From: JBBIRM01 sp037441765
Lineage (GTDB): Bacteria; Desulfobacterota; BSN033; UBA1163
DNA: 5,307 nt
Assembly: GCA_037441765.1 (NCBI GenBank)
Contig: JBBIRM010000190.1
Span: 1-5,307, forward strand
Direction: 5' to 3'
Under the pieces are notes generated by a model, which was given only the letters and a program-made list of their open reading frames with translations, was not told the origin of the DNA and made no database searches. The position numbers and the translations under genes were made by a program. Shown here one piece after another: positions 4,904-5,307 of the stretch (the first letter of the stretch is position 1; the number at the start of each line of letters is the position of its first letter).

Positions 4904-5062
4904 ATGGAAAAATGGCAATGTAAAGTCTGCGGTTATATCTACGATCCGGAAAAAGGAGACCCTGATGGCAATATCCCTCCTAAAACCCCCTATGAAAAAC
5001 TTCCAGACAGTTGGGTCTGTCCAGTCTGTGGTGCTCCTAAAGACATGTTTGAAGAGATTTGA
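4904..5062 (+). CDS. Rubredoxin, 52 aa
   Basis: This is a classical rubredoxin of normal length. Cysteines 6 and 9 (CKVCGYIYDP) and 39 and 42 (CPVCGAPK) hold a single iron in an Fe(Cys)4 site; GDPDGNIPP in the middle and the aromatic residues W4, Y11, Y13, Y30, W37 and F49 are the usual core and loop. It carries single electrons in the cytoplasm of anaerobes, from an NAD(P)H- or ferredoxin-dependent reductase to rubrerythrin, superoxide reductase or flavodiiron proteins. Here the nearest acceptor is the rubredoxin-less rubrerythrin-family protein encoded just before it, and the two are probably co-transcribed. GGGAGG at 4893-4898 lies five bases before the ATG and is a strong ribosome site. 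The N-terminal stretch is related in both protein and DNA to that of the rubredoxin-like gene at 3412. Confidence 0.95.
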   Translation: MEKWQCKVCGYIYDPEKGDPDGNIPPKTPYEKLPDSWVCPVCGAPKDMFEEI

Positions 5063-5126
5063 TTTTACTTTCTCGCTTCCTTCATACTGATTTTGACCAC
5101 TGCCTTAATAAGGGCTTGATGGTTTC

Positions 5127-5307
5127 ATGCACAAAGAGGAAACTTCGTCGTCAAAACGTTTTCTGATCTTCTCAATTCTTGCCGGGCTTTATACCCTTTC
5201 CATGTTCCATCGCGCTTCCAATGCGGTCATTGCCCCTGACCTGGCCCGAGATCTGGGGCTTGACGCAGAAACACTTGGTCTCCTCGGAGGGGCTTTCTTT
5301 TACTCTT
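5127..5307 (+). CDS. MFS transporter, N-terminal part (cut by window end)
   Basis: The first 60 codons of a gene run off the window. After a short charged N-terminus (MHKEETSSSKR) comes a hydrophobic segment, FLIFSILAGLYTLSMFHRAS at about 12-31, which should be transmembrane helix 1. NAVIAPDLARDLGLDAETLG at 32-51 then forms the first periplasmic loop, and GLLGGAFFYS begins helix 2. The MFHRASNAVIAPDL pattern is typical of major facilitator superfamily transporters of the nitrate/hexuronate/sugar-phosphate type group. The substrate cannot be told from this fragment. An in-frame stop at 5109-5111 makes 5127 the first possible ATG; its ribosome site is poor (AAGGG at 5110-5114, twelve bases away). 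The 64-base gap to rubredoxin contains no clear terminator, so read-through from the redox genes is possible although a functional link is not evident. Confidence 0.8.
   Translation, partial: MHKEETSSSKRFLIFSILAGLYTLSMFHRASNAVIAPDLARDLGLDAETLGLLGGAFFYS

Noticed and set aside
5093..5121. Promoter for the MFS gene starting with TTGACC at 5093-5098
   Set aside because: The -35 hexamer is good, but the bases 16-17 positions downstream (TTGAT/TTGATG) are a poor -10, so it was not listed.

Overview
The window reads as chromosome from an anaerobic bacterium of moderately low GC. Rubredoxin, a rubredoxin-like protein, two rubrerythrin-family proteins and a cysteine-rich flavoprotein are typical of strict anaerobes that meet occasional oxygen. 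The small four-cysteine protein, the DUF2156 protein and the MidA-type methyltransferase together resemble gene sets I associate with Desulfobacterota (former Deltaproteobacteria) or neighbouring phyla. That placement is an inference from gene style; no marker gene in the window settles it.

Layout. Bases 1-280 are a very AT-rich non-coding stretch with a perfect A/T palindrome, a 7-bp inverted repeat followed by a T-run, and a likely extended -10 promoter. A 47-residue zinc-ribbon-like protein follows (281-424), then a DUF2156 (LPG synthase C-terminal type) protein (513-1430). After a 124-base gap with a candidate promoter come a MidA/NDUFAF7-family SAM methyltransferase (1555-2739) and, one base later, an FMN-reductase-like flavoprotein with an Isf-type cysteine motif (2741-3355). 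The redox block continues with a 61-residue rubredoxin-like protein with extra cysteines (3412-3597), a rubrerythrin-family protein with an N-terminal four-cysteine module (3650-4276), a second ferritin-like protein without any rubredoxin part (4386-4832) and a classical 52-residue rubredoxin (4904-5062). The window closes inside the start of an MFS transporter gene (5127 onward). All genes are on the + strand.

How it works together. The likely theme is peroxide and oxygen defence. A flavoprotein can pass electrons from a reduced carrier to rubredoxin-type Fe(Cys)4 proteins, and these reduce the di-iron centres of rubrerythrins, which reduce hydrogen peroxide to water. Gene order and the visible metal ligands support this; the electron path itself is inferred. 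A good sigma70-type promoter (TTGACC, 17 bp, TAAAAT) lies just before the second rubrerythrin-family gene. The last two redox genes could therefore be induced separately from the upstream ones.

I see no mobile element, CRISPR array, tRNA or rRNA. No entirely new system is evident. The least ordinary items are the seven-cysteine rubredoxin-like protein, the split arrangement of rubrerythrin body and rubredoxin, and the short palindrome on the -35 box.
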